Of a DNA stretch of 64,000 nt, positions 22,973 through 33,740 are shown one piece after another. Location of the stretch: positions 392,627 to 456,626 of the forward strand of contig CM030934.1 in assembly GCA_018136815.1 (NCBI GenBank), read 5' to 3'. The translations under genes were made by a program, and so were the position numbers. The stretch comes from Isochrysis galbana. Its lineage: Eukaryota > Haptophyta > Isochrysidales > Isochrysidaceae. Positions within the stretch are counted from its first letter, which is position 1; the number at the start of each line of letters is the position of its first letter. The notes beneath the pieces are model-generated. The model was not told the origin of the DNA and searched no databases. It saw only the letters and a program-made list of their open reading frames with translations.

Positions 22973-24421
22973 ATGGCGACGGAGCTCACGCTGCGCCGCC
23001 CCGACGACTGGCACCACCACCTGCGCGACGGCGAGGACGTGCTCCGCGCGACGGTGGGCGCCGCGGCGCGCCAGTTCGCACGCGCCATCGTCATGCCGAA
23101 CCTCGTCCCCCCCGTCACCACCGCTGCACAAGCCGCCGATTATAAGGTTAGAATACTCGCGGCGCTCCACGCCAGCGGTTTCCCTTCTGGCAGCTTTCAG
23201 CCGTTGATGACGCTCTACCTGACCGATTCGACGACTCCTGAGCAGATTCGTCAAGCTTTCGCCGCGGGGGACGTCGTCGCAGCCAAGCTCTACCCGGCGG
23301 GAGCCACGACCAACTCCGAGGCGGGAGTAACCGATTATAAGAATATCTCCGCCGCCCTCAGGGCAATGGCGGAGGTAGGGATGCCGCTGTGCGTGCATGG
23401 CGAGGTGACGACGGCGTCTGTTGATGTGTTTGATCGCGAGAGGGTCTTTGTGAAGACCAAACTGCCCGAACTGCTCGCCCTCGCGCCGGGGCTCAAAATT
23501 GTGCTAGAGCACCTCTCGACCAAAGAGGCCGTCGAGGCGATCATGGCGGAGGGCTCAACGATCGCAGGCACACTCACGCCGCAGCACCTTCTGGTGAGAG
23601 GGGTGGGGTGAAGGCTCTACTCCACCGTACGCCACCTTCACTGTTCCACGCCTGCCCCGTCGCGAGGGCTTCGAGCAGATGGATTGGCGCGTCATGCGCG
23701 CTCGTCTCACCACCATCGCCGCGCTCGCAGGTCAACCGGAACGCGATGCTCTCCGGCGGGATTCGACCGCACCTGTACTGTCTTCCGATTTTGAAGACAG
23801 AGGAGGACCGGCAGGCGCTTCTTGCTGCCATCCGGAGCGGGTGTCCGCGTCTCTTCCTCGGCACGGACTCCGCCCCGCACGCCATAGGTGAGGCAGCCGC
23901 ATGCCGATGGCATCGCTCACATGAACGAGGCCCCTCACTCCTCACGATCTGAGACGCCGCGTCCGCACGTGTGGTGTCCCTCGCCTCACTCTTGTCGCAA
24001 AACCCCGGTTGTCCAGGGCGAAAGCAAAGCGCGTGTGGTTGCGCGGGTGTGTTCAATGCGCACGCTGCACTGGAGTTGTACGCCGAGGCATTTGAGGAGG
24101 CCAGTGCACTGCAGCACTTTGAAGCGTTCTGCAGCCTCAATGGCCCCGCGTTCTACGGTCTCGAGGTGATCGCCGGCCTTGATATGCTCCGGATCTCGCG
24201 AGCGACTGCCACTAGTCCAGCCACGGATGAATGCCCCGAGCCTGGCCATCGCCCGCACAGCTTTGACTTGACTCGTTGACTGCTTGCTCTCCGCGCAGCC
24301 AAACACGGAAACCGTCACTCTCAAGCGAGAGGTGTGGACGGTGCCCGAGACGATGCCGTTCGGCTCGGATGTGGTTGTGCCGTTTCGCGCGGGAAGTACG
24401 GTGAACTGGAAGCTCATCTGA
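22973..24421 (+). CDS. pyrC: Dihydroorotase, bacterial PyrC type, complete, four exons
   Basis: Zinc enzyme of de novo pyrimidine synthesis that interconverts carbamoyl-aspartate and dihydroorotate. Exons 22973-23593, 23731-23887, 24017-24165 and 24299-24421 give 349 residues, the usual length for class II monofunctional PyrC. Visible active-site residues: the WHHHLRDG motif (His14, His16), the carboxylated-lysine site KLYPAG (Lys105), CVHGEV (His142), VLEHLS (His180) and GTDSAPH (Asp253). The second half ([44 protein letters not shown]) follows PyrC throughout. Intron phases are 0, 1 and 0. No plastid presequence is seen. That it is a stand-alone PyrC rather than part of CAD suggests a bacterial origin of the gene, but this is inference. 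Confidence 0.95.
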
Positions 24422-25829
24422 GGACCGCGTAGGCTTCCTGCCAGCCTGTGGCCACCGCGGCAAGCACTCCCATGAGAGCTCAACACTCCTCGTTTGGCAA
24501 GCGGAGGTCCGCATCTCGCCACTTGCGCTAGCATACGTCTGCCACCGGCGACTGATGCCGTCGTGTGCATGCGTCGTGGCCCGTGTCTGTCCGCTTTTCG
24601 TGAGCATGGCTACACGTCCAGGCACGCCGGCTATAAGTTCAGATTCAGACAGCTCGAATGTGGCGAGGCGATCCATCAAGGTGCGTAAAAGGGTTAGGAT
24701 GCATGAATGAGTGCGTTGCATGCGATTAGTCGCAGTGCCAGCGGTCTTGTCCGCCATGATTGAGGGGAGAGTAGAGGTATTGGTAACGGTGCCCTGGTTC
24801 ACTCATCACGGGAGTGTAGCATTAAGCGCTCAATAGTGCTACGGTGTACAGTTGTCGTGGTTGGCCGTTGGATCATTGTGGTATAAAACTCGACACGTTG
24901 AACTCACCGGAGCTGGTTTGTTATCTACGTCTTTCATTCTCGCAACTGCTATCGTCTAAACGATCGGGTCATGCAGTGCGCGCCGCTTCCGCTCCCCTCC
25001 TCCCCTGGACCCTGGAGTAAGAAAAAATACACTTCATATAATATTCTATATTCTCGCCGCACGCGCGCGGGCCCGTGCACACGTCACACCGTGCACATTT
25101 ATCCCGTAGCCACGCCCGCTTTCCTTACCACTCCTCCCACCTGCCTTGCGGCTTGTTCCCTCGTGCTCTACTTCTCTACTTAGGGGCTCGGTGTGTGGGG
25201 GGTCTGAGTAGAGCGGGGTGCACCAGTCCCCAACGGTATGTTCTCGCCTTTCTCCTGTTCCGGCTTGACTGTTGAGTGAATTAGCCACCCGTGGAACCCT
25301 TTGAACGTTGTTGACGTGTGACGTCGCCGAGGGAGGCCCGGAGAGCCCAACTTCGAATCGATGATCGATGCCTAACCCGCTTATTAGTCAATGCCGACCC
25401 TGAGATGAGGGGGATCGCGATAGGACCTAGAGAGATACGACTTACGACTCACGCAGTTTGCCCCCTCGTATGTTCCGTTTTTAGGTCTTCCCGCGCGACT
25501 CCCTCTCCGTCGCCGCGCCCCAGTTCCCTTCTCCCCCGCATCGCCCCGAATCGGTCCGTCCCCCCTCTCCTCTCTCGCTCCCCTCCCCGGCTCCCCCACG
25601 GAAGCCCTCTCCCCCCTCTCCCTTCCCGTCTCTCCCCGAGTGCTTCCTTGAGTTTCCGGCCCCCTTTTGTCTATTTCTTTCCCGCGCGATCCCCCTTCCC
25701 CCCGCGCGTGACGTTTTCCCCCGATGTCTTCCGTACGCTCTGCGCCATCGCTCGAGCGCCCTCCGTGCCCTTCCTGTCTGCTCTCGTCCCCGCCCTCTGT
25801 CGTAGCGAAGCTCGTTTCCTCAGTGATAT
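24422..25829. other. Intergenic with one retroposon start and LTR-like C/T-rich DNA
   Basis: 3' flank of the dihydroorotase gene, a hairpin-led retroposon start at 24951, then C/T-rich sequence (about 25480-25800) resembling the LTR-like DNA elsewhere in the window. No gene recognised. Confidence 0.4.
24951..25020 (+). mobile_element. Hairpin-led retroposon 5' end
   Basis: Stem ATCGT/ACGAT with loop CTAA (24951-24964), then CGGGTC and ATGCAGTGCGCGCCG at 24971. Same layout as the copies at 57687, 58241 and 37070. Confidence 0.6.
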
Positions 25830-26371
25830 CAGGACCAAGCGCAAGCTCCCGGCGTTCTGGAAACAGGCGCTGCACAACATCCGCACTCTAGAACTCACAC
25901 CTCTAAAAACGAGCAGAGAAGGGATACTCTCGCAACCCATATGGGGTAGCCCGACCCACCCCGGCCCCAAACTCAACCCCACATGGACAAAACTATGGAA
26001 CAGGAACAAACTCGAATGCAACGCCATACACAATGTATTTAGAGACTTCGAGGCAACTGTGCCGTACGTACAGCAGAGCGGAAAGCGAGCAATACCTTAG
26101 AAACAACGACACGTACATACAATTTAAAGGAGAATATATCCCAAGGGACAAATTTCTAGAAACATGGGACACACTAATAAGCCACGCAACGTCGTCATTG
26201 TCGACGTTGGGAGATACAGATGCGAGGAGAGGCGCAACACCGAGGAGAGACATCGTAGAACATAACAACCAGGAGGAGCCCCCCCCCGAACTTCACATCA
26301 CGCAAGAGGGAGAATACTTTGTGAAGACCAAAGGCATTTGGTACGAAGCGGAACTTTCGTACCTTGGTACA

Positions 26372-27331
26372 CCAATAATCGGAAAAATAATAATAATAAT
26401 AAAACAACTGAGCGTTAGTACCACTACTCCCACTAGCCCGGTACTATCACGACACCCCTCAGCGCACTTGCCCGCACGCCTTGAAGTGATGGCACAGACA
26501 CATACACCAATGCATCCCTTCAAATCTCCCCCCTCGCAAACCCCCGGCTCCCATTATAACTCCCCACAAGTTACAATGAGGGAAAACCCATTGAGGCGGA
26601 CCGGTCGACGCCGGCCGACTCTCCGGGGGAAAACACCGGGGGGGGGGGAGGGACCTCTCGTCGTGAAGCAGAACGGCCCTTACAGCTCGCGCCGCGAGCA
26701 GTCCTCGAAGAAATAAATGACTGCGCCCCCCGATACCTGCCACAGGGACGTCTTGAGCCACTCCCTTCTTCTCGCCTCTCCTGTCGCCAGCCGCCCCCCT
26801 TCGCCCGTTTGCTAACGCAAACGGGGCCCGTTTCTTACCGCACTCCATCGGGGGGGGCGCAAATTCCCCCCTCTCCCTCTCTCCATTCTCCTCCGCCCCT
26901 CTCCCTGCGGCGCGTCGCCATGCGGCGCGCCACGGCCTGCTCTCAGAGGGCCTTTGGGGGCTCCCAGAGGGCCAGCAAGGGCAGCTCAGGGGGCAGTGGA
27001 GGCTGGGGCTCAGCCCCTGGCCCCCCCTGCCTCTCCCACGCTTGCCACGCTGGCCATTGGAGCCTCCCAGTGGCCTCTGTATGCCTGGCGACCAGGGGAG
27101 GGGGGGGAGTCAGCTCGAGGGCAGGCCCATGCTGGGCGTGGGAGTGCGAGTCTCGGCCCGCGCCCACTAGGGGTCTGGGCCAGAGTGTTGATTGCCCAGC
27201 CCCTGCCAAAGGGCAGGGGCTGGGGTTGATTGTACGGGCCCACCCCGGGGGGTGTCCGCGATGGAGAGGGGGGGGCGCGAGGCCCCCATTGACCCCCACT
27301 TATAAAAGTAGGTTGCCAATAATCGGAAAAA
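26372..27331 (+). mobile_element. 928-bp insertion with 16-bp target duplication inside the LINE
   Basis: The 16-mer starting CCAATAATCGG (26372-26387) recurs at 27316-27331, and the LINE frame continues across it. The insert starts with ATA/A-rich repeats, then GC-rich DNA. Its right part (26804-27315) is a unit of the GC-rich retroposon family. Confidence 0.8.
26804..27315 (+). mobile_element. GC-rich retroposon unit with a hairpin at both ends
   Basis: The left hairpin has a perfect 9-bp stem (CCCGTTTGC, loop TAAC, 26804-26825) followed by GGGCCC. The right hairpin is ACTT/AAGT with loop ATAA (27298-27309). The interior matches 57849-58000 (left half), 40378-40782, 32336-32710 (minus) and 34004-34260 (minus). 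Encodes nothing recognisable. Confidence 0.6.
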
Positions 27332-28492
27332 GAACCGACGCCCCGTCAAACCTAGACACCTCCCCGCCGGCGAGGTGGGGAGAAGGATACAAATCCAACA
27401 AGAGACTCGAATACCCGCTAGCGGCTAGCGGATGAAAACACTTTGGACGGAAAGACGCCGCTCGACGCGATCGAAGTGACACACCTCACAAGTGCCCTAC
27501 AGCGAGCAAGCCGCAAACGCAAGCGCCTCACGGGACCGACCAAGTGGGAGGAGAAACTCCAAATACCAACAAACACATGGGCACACCTAGCTCAGATATA
27601 CACGTCCCCGGTAGTGACGGCGCGCGACACGCACTTACATTTCAAACACATAACGCACAGAAGAATGGGCACGTACAACCGATTCCCCGACAAAGAAAAC
27701 ACATGCCGCATATGTGGAGCGGCAAACGAATCCTCGTTGCATCTGGGCGAATGCCCCGGAATAACCGGTATACTGGGCACGCTAAACAAAATTGCGAGGT
27801 TCTCGCCCGACGCCGATAGAAACAGAGAGGAAGTCATCATAGACAACCTTTTCATATACCCAAAGGGAGACGCCCCAAAAGCGATATACACTCTATACCT
27901 GTTAGCATGGAGGTACATCATGACGGACTTCTATAGGATTCACTATGAGAACATAGCCTACTCGGAAGAATCAATACTCATAAGAATAATAGAGAGATAC
28001 ACTACCTTGTGTAAAGCCCCCCCCCCACCCACATACGCGGTAACCTCGATCCTATTGTCGTTCTTCTGAGTACGACAGGATCCAAGACCAAGTACATTGG
28101 AGACAAGGCCGCCGTCGCGTACCTCTGCATGGAATACATCACGGCGGTCGCGTACGCTGAAACGGATCCCACGGTGCAAGTGCACCGAGCAGCTACCAAA
28201 CTCTACATGGAGAACAAGAAGGCCGTCCTCGCACGCGTCACGGACCTAGCCACCCAGGATCAGCCAAGCGACATCGTCGCCTGCCAGCAGAACGACATCG
28301 AGGAAGAGGGATGTGAGAAAAAGACGAAGAAGATGAAAACTCAGCCCGCGTAGCTGTGTAGAGAATGGGATAACTTTGTAGCTTTGTACTCATCATCTTC
28401 GTAATAACAATATTATTGTGGTCACCCAAAAAGAAAACATGCACATGATAATAAAAAAACTGGCCTTCTTTGGACGACTCGCCTTCCAATCG

Positions 28493-28810
<318 letters not shown>

Positions 28811-28828
28811 CCCCCCCCCCCCCCCCCT

Positions 28829-28930
28829 CCCAAACCTCCCCCTTTCTCTTCTCTCTCTCTCTCTCCACTTCCCCCGGATTCGCTCCAATCTCGCTAACGA
28901 CCTCGACACCTCGACCGATTCCCACGGCCA
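28829..28930 (+). repeat. Upstream copy of a ~100-bp promoter/5'UTR duplication
   Basis: Matches 29812-29915 closely: CCCAAACCTCCCCC, a CT tract, CCCCCGGATTCGCTCC, ATCTCGCTA and CCGATTCCCACGG in the same order. Lies about 1 kb further from the carbonic anhydrase ATG. Confidence 0.8.
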
Positions 28931-29733
28931 CCGCCGAAGGTCAGGACGCACGCCAACGCCGCCTGTTTTTGCTCGCCGCAGCGCCAGCCGGGCTATGGGG
29001 TTGTGAGCGTTGGAGAATGTACTCTTGTGCTAGTGCCGTCGAGTTGTTCTCGGCGGTCGTCGGCGGTCGTCGCCGCGCCACGCAGCCGCGCACATCTCTC
29101 CTCGCCCCCTCGCCAAGCTTCCTCCCGCCAGCACGCCTCTCCAGCCTTCGAGAACCTTCTCCAAGTTTCGCCTGTCCCATCTTCGGACATCGCGCCGCCC
29201 CTCCCGAGTGCATCTTTCGCATCTGGAAGGCCAAGATGCAGTTCCAACTCAGAAGAGAGAGAGAGCCCTGTCCCACGAAGCCGGCGCACGCCCGCGTCGG
29301 CGCGGCGGCGGCGTCGCCGCCACCCCCCCAGCCAACACCCCCCCCCCCCCCCCCGAAGAGGGAGGGCGTCCCCGATCTCCCTCTCCACTCTCCACACCGC
29401 CCTCTCGCCGAGTCCCACCGCGCCGCCCACCGCCGTCTAGACGATTCGGCTGTCGCGGCGAACTCGGCGGAGAGTTCGCAGGAGTTTCCCCTCCCCCCCC
29501 CCCCCCCCGGCCGAGGTCTCTGGGGGGGGGGGGGAGGAGGAGAGAGGCGGAGGGGGAGGAGAGAGAGAGAGAGGAGAGAGAGAGGAGAGAGAGGGGAGAG
29601 GAAGAAGGGGGAGAGAGGAGAGGAGAGGAAGAAGGGGGGAGGAGTCGGCGAGGGCCCCCCCGCCGCTCTTGTCCCACGCCAAGGCGCTGAGCGCCGCCGA
29701 GATGGGCGGCCCCGGATTCCATCCCACTTCCAC

Positions 29734-29768
<35 letters not shown>

Positions 29769-29811
29769 CCCCTCTTTCTCTCTCTCTCTCTCTCTCTCCC
29801 CCCCCCCCCCC
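28931..29811. other. Intergenic between duplicated promoter copies
   Basis: C/G-rich, with GA-rich (about 29520-29640) and C-run (29735-29765) tracts. No coding sequence recognised on either strand. Confidence 0.4.
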
Positions 29812-29996
29812 CCCCCAAACCTCCCCCTTTTCTCTTCTCTCTCTCTCTCTCCCCTTCCCCCGGATTCGCTCCGATCTCGCTATCGACCTCGACCGATTCC
29901 CACGGCGCACCGCACCGACCTCGACGCAACTGCAATCTCCTCCTCCCTCGCCCTCCTCTCCCACCTCCTCCTCTCCCTCACTCAGACACGCTCACG
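29812..29996 (+). promoter_or_regulatory. Proximal promoter/5'UTR of the carbonic anhydrase gene
   Basis: Pyrimidine-rich DNA running up to the ATG at 29997. Its first 100 bp is duplicated at 28829-28930. Confidence 0.5.
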
Positions 29997-31895
29997 ATGG
30001 CCGAGAGCAAGGAGGCCAACACGTTCGACGTCCACATCGGCGACGTCAACAGCAAGCGTAGCGAGCTCTCTCTCCACTCGAAGGTCTCGCACATCCTCGC
30101 CATCGTTGTCTCTGGCGTCATTGCGCTCTGCGTGGCGGCCGTCCTCGCCGATGGCTCATCTGTTGTGAAGCTCAAGCACCCATCTGACCTGCCGCGCCTC
30201 ACTGACGCCAACCTCACTCAACATGGCCTCGACTATCGCGCCGACGAGCTCCTCGGCCCATCCTACGGCGTTGGCCTCCATCACGACTCCTCGGGCTACA
30301 CGTGGACGCAAGCTGGCGCCGGTGCAACCCTGCAAAAGTACATTGACGAGCTCGGCCTGCACCAAGTCATTGCGGCGGTCCCGAGCGTGATCGCCACCGA
30401 CGGTCTGAAGCACCCGGTTCACTTCCTCTCCTGCCACAACCTCAAGGCGACCGGGCAGGCCGCCATGGCCTTTGGCTTCATTGCCGAAGTGGTCGCTGCC
30501 GTAATGATCATCTTCCACAGCCTCGCCCTCCTCGGCGTGGCCCAGGGCGCCTTGGGCGGCAAGGTCGCCAAGCTCTTCGCCTCCCTCGTCTGGCTTGTTC
30601 TTTCCGTCGGCTTCCTGATCGTTTGCTGCCTCGCCATCGGTGTCATTGAGACGACGTGGACGTGTGACAACCCGTTCGTGCCTTCGATCAAGCTCTCGCA
30701 GCACTTCTACTACAACTGGGCCTTCTACATCGCTTACGTCGGATACGCTGCCGCGCTTTTCATCTTCGTTGTCCAGCTTGTCTTCACCTCGACAACAGAT
30801 GGTCAAGAGGCTCCCGCCAAATCCGTCCCGAAGGGCCCGGTCAAGGCGCTCGGCGGTCTGTTTGTTGGTGTTGTCATTGGTGTGGTCGCCTCGGTCATTG
30901 TCGGTGCTGCCAACAACTCGTTCGCTGCAGAGCCCAGTCCGGACCCCAATGTGAACCCTTGCTCCGGCCAAAAGCCAAAGCACGCCGGGCCGGGCGACAA
31001 CTACTTCCTGAATGTTCCCTGCATGAAGGACGGCATTGTCGCGGTCCTCGAGCAGGCTGGCGCTAATGTGACACGTGGCTATGTTGGTGGCCTCGATGCC
31101 GGGGAGTGGCGCGTGCCAATCACTGAGTCTTACGATCAGACCGACCTTTGCCCGGTGAACGTGCACTGGCATCTCGGCGCCGAGCACCTCTCTGTTGGTG
31201 AGTACGATGAGCACGGCACTGGCCCCATGGCGGATGACGGTGTCCACCTGCCCGATGGCTACTGCCATGAGGATGAGAGCAGCGGCCACCGTCAGCTCGC
31301 GGGAGAGTGCACGCGCCTCGGATTCCGCTGCCACCACTTCAACGCGACTGATCCAAAGTTCACGAAGCCATACGACTGGAAGTATTGCAAGGACATGGTG
31401 GTTGGTGAGACCTACGAGGTGCATTGGCCGCACTCCGCCGCCGGCGCGTGCGGTACTGAGTGGCAGTACCAGGAGCCGTTCTACGATGGCGTGTTCTGCC
31501 ACGACGGCATCATCAACATTCTCACTCCGCTCAACACCTACCAGAAGATTGGCGTGCAGTCGCAAACCTTCACGATTGTCAACGACGACGAGTATGACCC
31601 CCCTGACGGACAGAACTTGTTCGACGGAATGATTGTGTATCCAGGCATCGACATTGCCAAGTACACCGGCTCCACTACAGGGACCTCCCGTGACAATGAC
31701 GAGTGCTCGCGCTACGCGCCCATCACGTGGCAGGTCGACCGTACGTGCCGCCTCATCTCGGCGTCGTCCTTTGACAAAATGTGCGAACAGATGAAACAGC
31801 AGAAGGATGACATGACGTTAGACCTCCATCCGCACGGTGCGCGCGAGCTCGTTGCCGACCATCTCGTCGCCAACAACCAGCAAAACCGCGCTTAA
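29997..31895 (+). CDS. Delta-class carbonic anhydrase with N-terminal membrane segments
   Basis: Expected to interconvert CO2 and bicarbonate for inorganic-carbon supply. Single exon, 632 aa, start in good context (CACGATGG). Residues 1-310 carry about five hydrophobic segments (33-52, 155-182, 192-216, 241-263, 285-305). Residues about 315-632 form a Cys-rich domain with the delta-CA signature CPVNVHWHLGAEHLS (His390, His392, Glu396, His397), several paired cysteines and N-glycosylation sites (NVT, NAT), which suggests an extracellular or luminal position. Haptophyte delta-CAs with N-terminal membrane regions are known. That this protein sits in the plasma or a plastid membrane is inference. 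The alternative is a CA-like protein without activity. The 469-aa frame on the other strand is a shadow. Confidence 0.82.
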   Translation: MAESKEANTFDVHIGDVNSKRSELSLHSKVSHILAIVVSGVIALCVAAVLADGSSVVKLKHPSDLPRLTDANLTQHGLDYRADELLGPSYGVGLHHDSSGYTWTQAGAGATLQKYIDELGLHQVIAAVPSVIATDGLKHPVHFLSCHNLKATGQAAMAFGFIAEVVAAVMIIFHSLALLGVAQGALGGKVAKLFASLVWLVLSVGFLIVCCLAIGVIETTWTCDNPFVPSIKLSQHFYYNWAFYIAYVGYAAALFIFVVQLVFTSTTDGQEAPAKSVPKGPVKALGGLFVGVVIGVVASVIVGAANNSFAAEPSPDPNVNPCSGQKPKHAGPGDNYFLNVPCMKDGIVAVLEQAGANVTRGYVGGLDAGEWRVPITESYDQTDLCPVNVHWHLGAEHLSVGEYDEHGTGPMADDGVHLPDGYCHEDESSGHRQLAGECTRLGFRCHHFNATDPKFTKPYDWKYCKDMVVGETYEVHWPHSAAGACGTEWQYQEPFYDGVFCHDGIINILTPLNTYQKIGVQSQTFTIVNDDEYDPPDGQNLFDGMIVYPGIDIAKYTGSTTGTSRDNDECSRYAPITWQVDRTCRLISASSFDKMCEQMKQQKDDMTLDLHPHGARELVADHLVANNQQNRA

Positions 31896-32335
31896 GTCAC
31901 TGATGCCGGTTTTCGCTCTCTGCGTTTCGGGATGCGCTGCTACGCCAGGTCGGTGCGACCTGATGTTTTGCGGATGTATTGCGCGTCACGCCTTTTCCCC
32001 GTCCTCTCCGTACCGTTGGGACGGAGCGTCCTGCTCATCCTCAGCTTGGCGATTTTGCACAGGTCGGCACCTCCGATTGATTTGTCAATCGCAGTCGTGC
32101 ACGTGTGAAAACCTCGTAGCATTAGCGACGAGGTGGTGCATGCTTTGCTAGTGAGAGATTCTCGGCCTCTTTTTTTCGTGTTTGTATCTGTGTCTTGTGA
32201 TTCTAACCCTCGCATGTTGACATAAAGTCACTACATTTAGTGCTCTCGTATACAAATGAAGCAGAATGACTTTTAATTACTAACATTGTGGAGGCGTGGG
32301 CCGCATCTATTTATTATTTACCATTCCTCTATAAC
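31896..32335. other. 3' flank of the carbonic anhydrase gene
   Basis: Becomes A/T-rich near 32220-32335. No gene. Confidence 0.45.
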
Positions 32336-32710
32336 TACTTTTATTAGTATGAGACCAATGGGGGCCTTGCGCCCCCCCCTCTGTCCATCGCAGACACCCC
32401 ATGGGTGGGCTTGCACAACCAACCTCAGCCCCATGCCTGGCAGGGGCTGAGCTGCGACATCACTCTGAGCCAGACCCTCGCCGCGCACGCACTCTCCTGC
32501 ACTAGCCCTCGCTCGTACTGACCCCCCCTCACCACTGAGCCACAGACCACCAAGACCGCCAGGAGGGCACCCAGGGCCAGCGAGGCGAGCGAGGGAGAGG
32601 CAGGAGAGGCCAGGGGCACTGCCCGAGCCTCCACTGCCCCCTCAGCTGCCCTGGCTGGCCCTCACAGGGCCCCCCAGAAGGGGGCCATGGCGCGCGCATG
32701 CAGCACACGC
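32336..32710 (-). mobile_element. GC-rich retroposon copy, minus orientation
   Basis: Read on the minus strand it runs from GCCATGGCCCCC to GGCCCCCATTGGTCTC and ends in a hairpin TACT/AGTA (32336-32349, A/T loop). It is homologous over its length to 26930-27310. Confidence 0.65.
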
Positions 32711-33310
32711 CCGTAGGAGAACGAAGAGAACGACGACGGGAAAAGAACGAAAAAAAACCGTCACGATCTGGCCCGCGAATAGGAATAGGTGAGATCACCG
32801 CCCATTCGCCGCATTTGCGATATACTAACGACTAACGGGAGGACACCCCACACCCCGCGCGGCAGGCAGACACCGCGAAAGTGCGGCGGCAGACGACGAA
32901 AAGCCGAAGGGCGGGGGCCGAGACCCCCCGGGGACACGGTAAGATAGTTCGGAAGGCGTTTAACGTTTGCATGCCACAGGAACACCCAACAACAGGTCTG
33001 CCCCAGCCCGCCCCTTGCGCTTGGCCCGTTGTAGTGTTGTATTCAGGCCTCCGGGCATGAATATTTCGGCATGGGTACGTGCCTTCGTCGTTATATATCG
33101 TCTTCTATGTTCGCCGTGGTCGCGCAAGGCGTGCAGATTCGGATTCTCCCTGGGCTCAAGTCCTGGTTCGCCGATTTTCGTCTCGAAATTCGAGGATTGG
33201 AGTATTTATTTTTACTGTTACGGTAATTGTTTCACGCGTTTAAGGTAAGAAATGCAGGTAACAGAACTGGACCCCTCTGCATTCCCTTCCCCCCCCCTTC
33301 TACATTTCAC
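32711..33310. other. Unassigned sequence
   Basis: Mixed-composition DNA with no recognised gene. It may be old LTR-element sequence. Confidence 0.35.
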
Positions 33311-33512
33311 CCCCCCCTCTGCAGTTCCCCCCCCCTCCGCAGATTTCCACCCCCCCCCCTCCGCAGATTTCCCCCCCCTTCCGCAGATTTCCCCCCCCCT
33401 CCGCAGATTTCCCCCCCCCCTCCGTCGTTCCCCCCCCCTCCGCAGATTTCTTCCCCCCCCCCCCCCGTCGTTCCCCCCCCTCCGCCGTTCCCCCCCCCTC
33501 CGCGCGCCGAGA
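33311..33512 (+). repeat. Minisatellite of 3'-splice-site-like units
   Basis: About eight units of C7-10 followed by TCCGCAGATTT or TCCGTCGTT. The pyrimidine run plus GCAG resembles a 3' splice acceptor in every unit. Confidence 0.85.
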
Positions 33513-33589
33513 CGGCGGCTCTCTTCCGCGTCCGCGCGTTGAGACGCCGCGTTCTCTCTCCTTCCCCCCCCCCGCGCGGAGGTCCTTCA

Positions 33590-33735
33590 GCGTCCTCCAA
33601 CGGTGTCCCTCAGAGGTGTCCTCCAGCGGTGTCCCGCAGCGCGTCCCTCAGCGGTGCCCCGCAGCGCGTCCCTCAGCGGTGTCCTCCAGCGCTGTCTTTC
33701 AGCGGTGTCTTCCAGCGCTGTCCCACAGCGCTCGG
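33590..33735 (+). repeat. Minisatellite of CAGCGGTGTC/CAGCGCTGTC units
   Basis: Units such as CCTCAGCGGTGTCCTCCAG recur with small changes. Similar CAGCGTCCC units occur at 58556-58720. Confidence 0.75.
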
Positions 33736-33740
33736 CAACG

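Larger units (their letters stand above)
25830..28370 (+). mobile_element. LINE 3' portion (after reverse transcriptase), interrupted
   Basis: Broken frames read LPAFWKQALHNIRTLELTP, ILSQPIWGSP, YLGTPIIGK and then, after a 928-bp insertion, PIIGKRTDAPSN. Beyond a frameshift come HLAQIYTSPVV and the CCHC-like C-R-I-C-G...H...C motif typical of the C-terminus of LINE reverse-transcriptase proteins, ending near 28069. A further open frame to 28353 (YIGDKAAVAYLCMEY) may be the tail. The reverse transcriptase itself is absent, so the copy is 5'-truncated and dead. Confidence 0.65.

Noticed and set aside
30156-31565. 469-aa open frame on the minus strand
   Set aside because: Shadow of the carbonic anhydrase gene caused by high GC at third positions.
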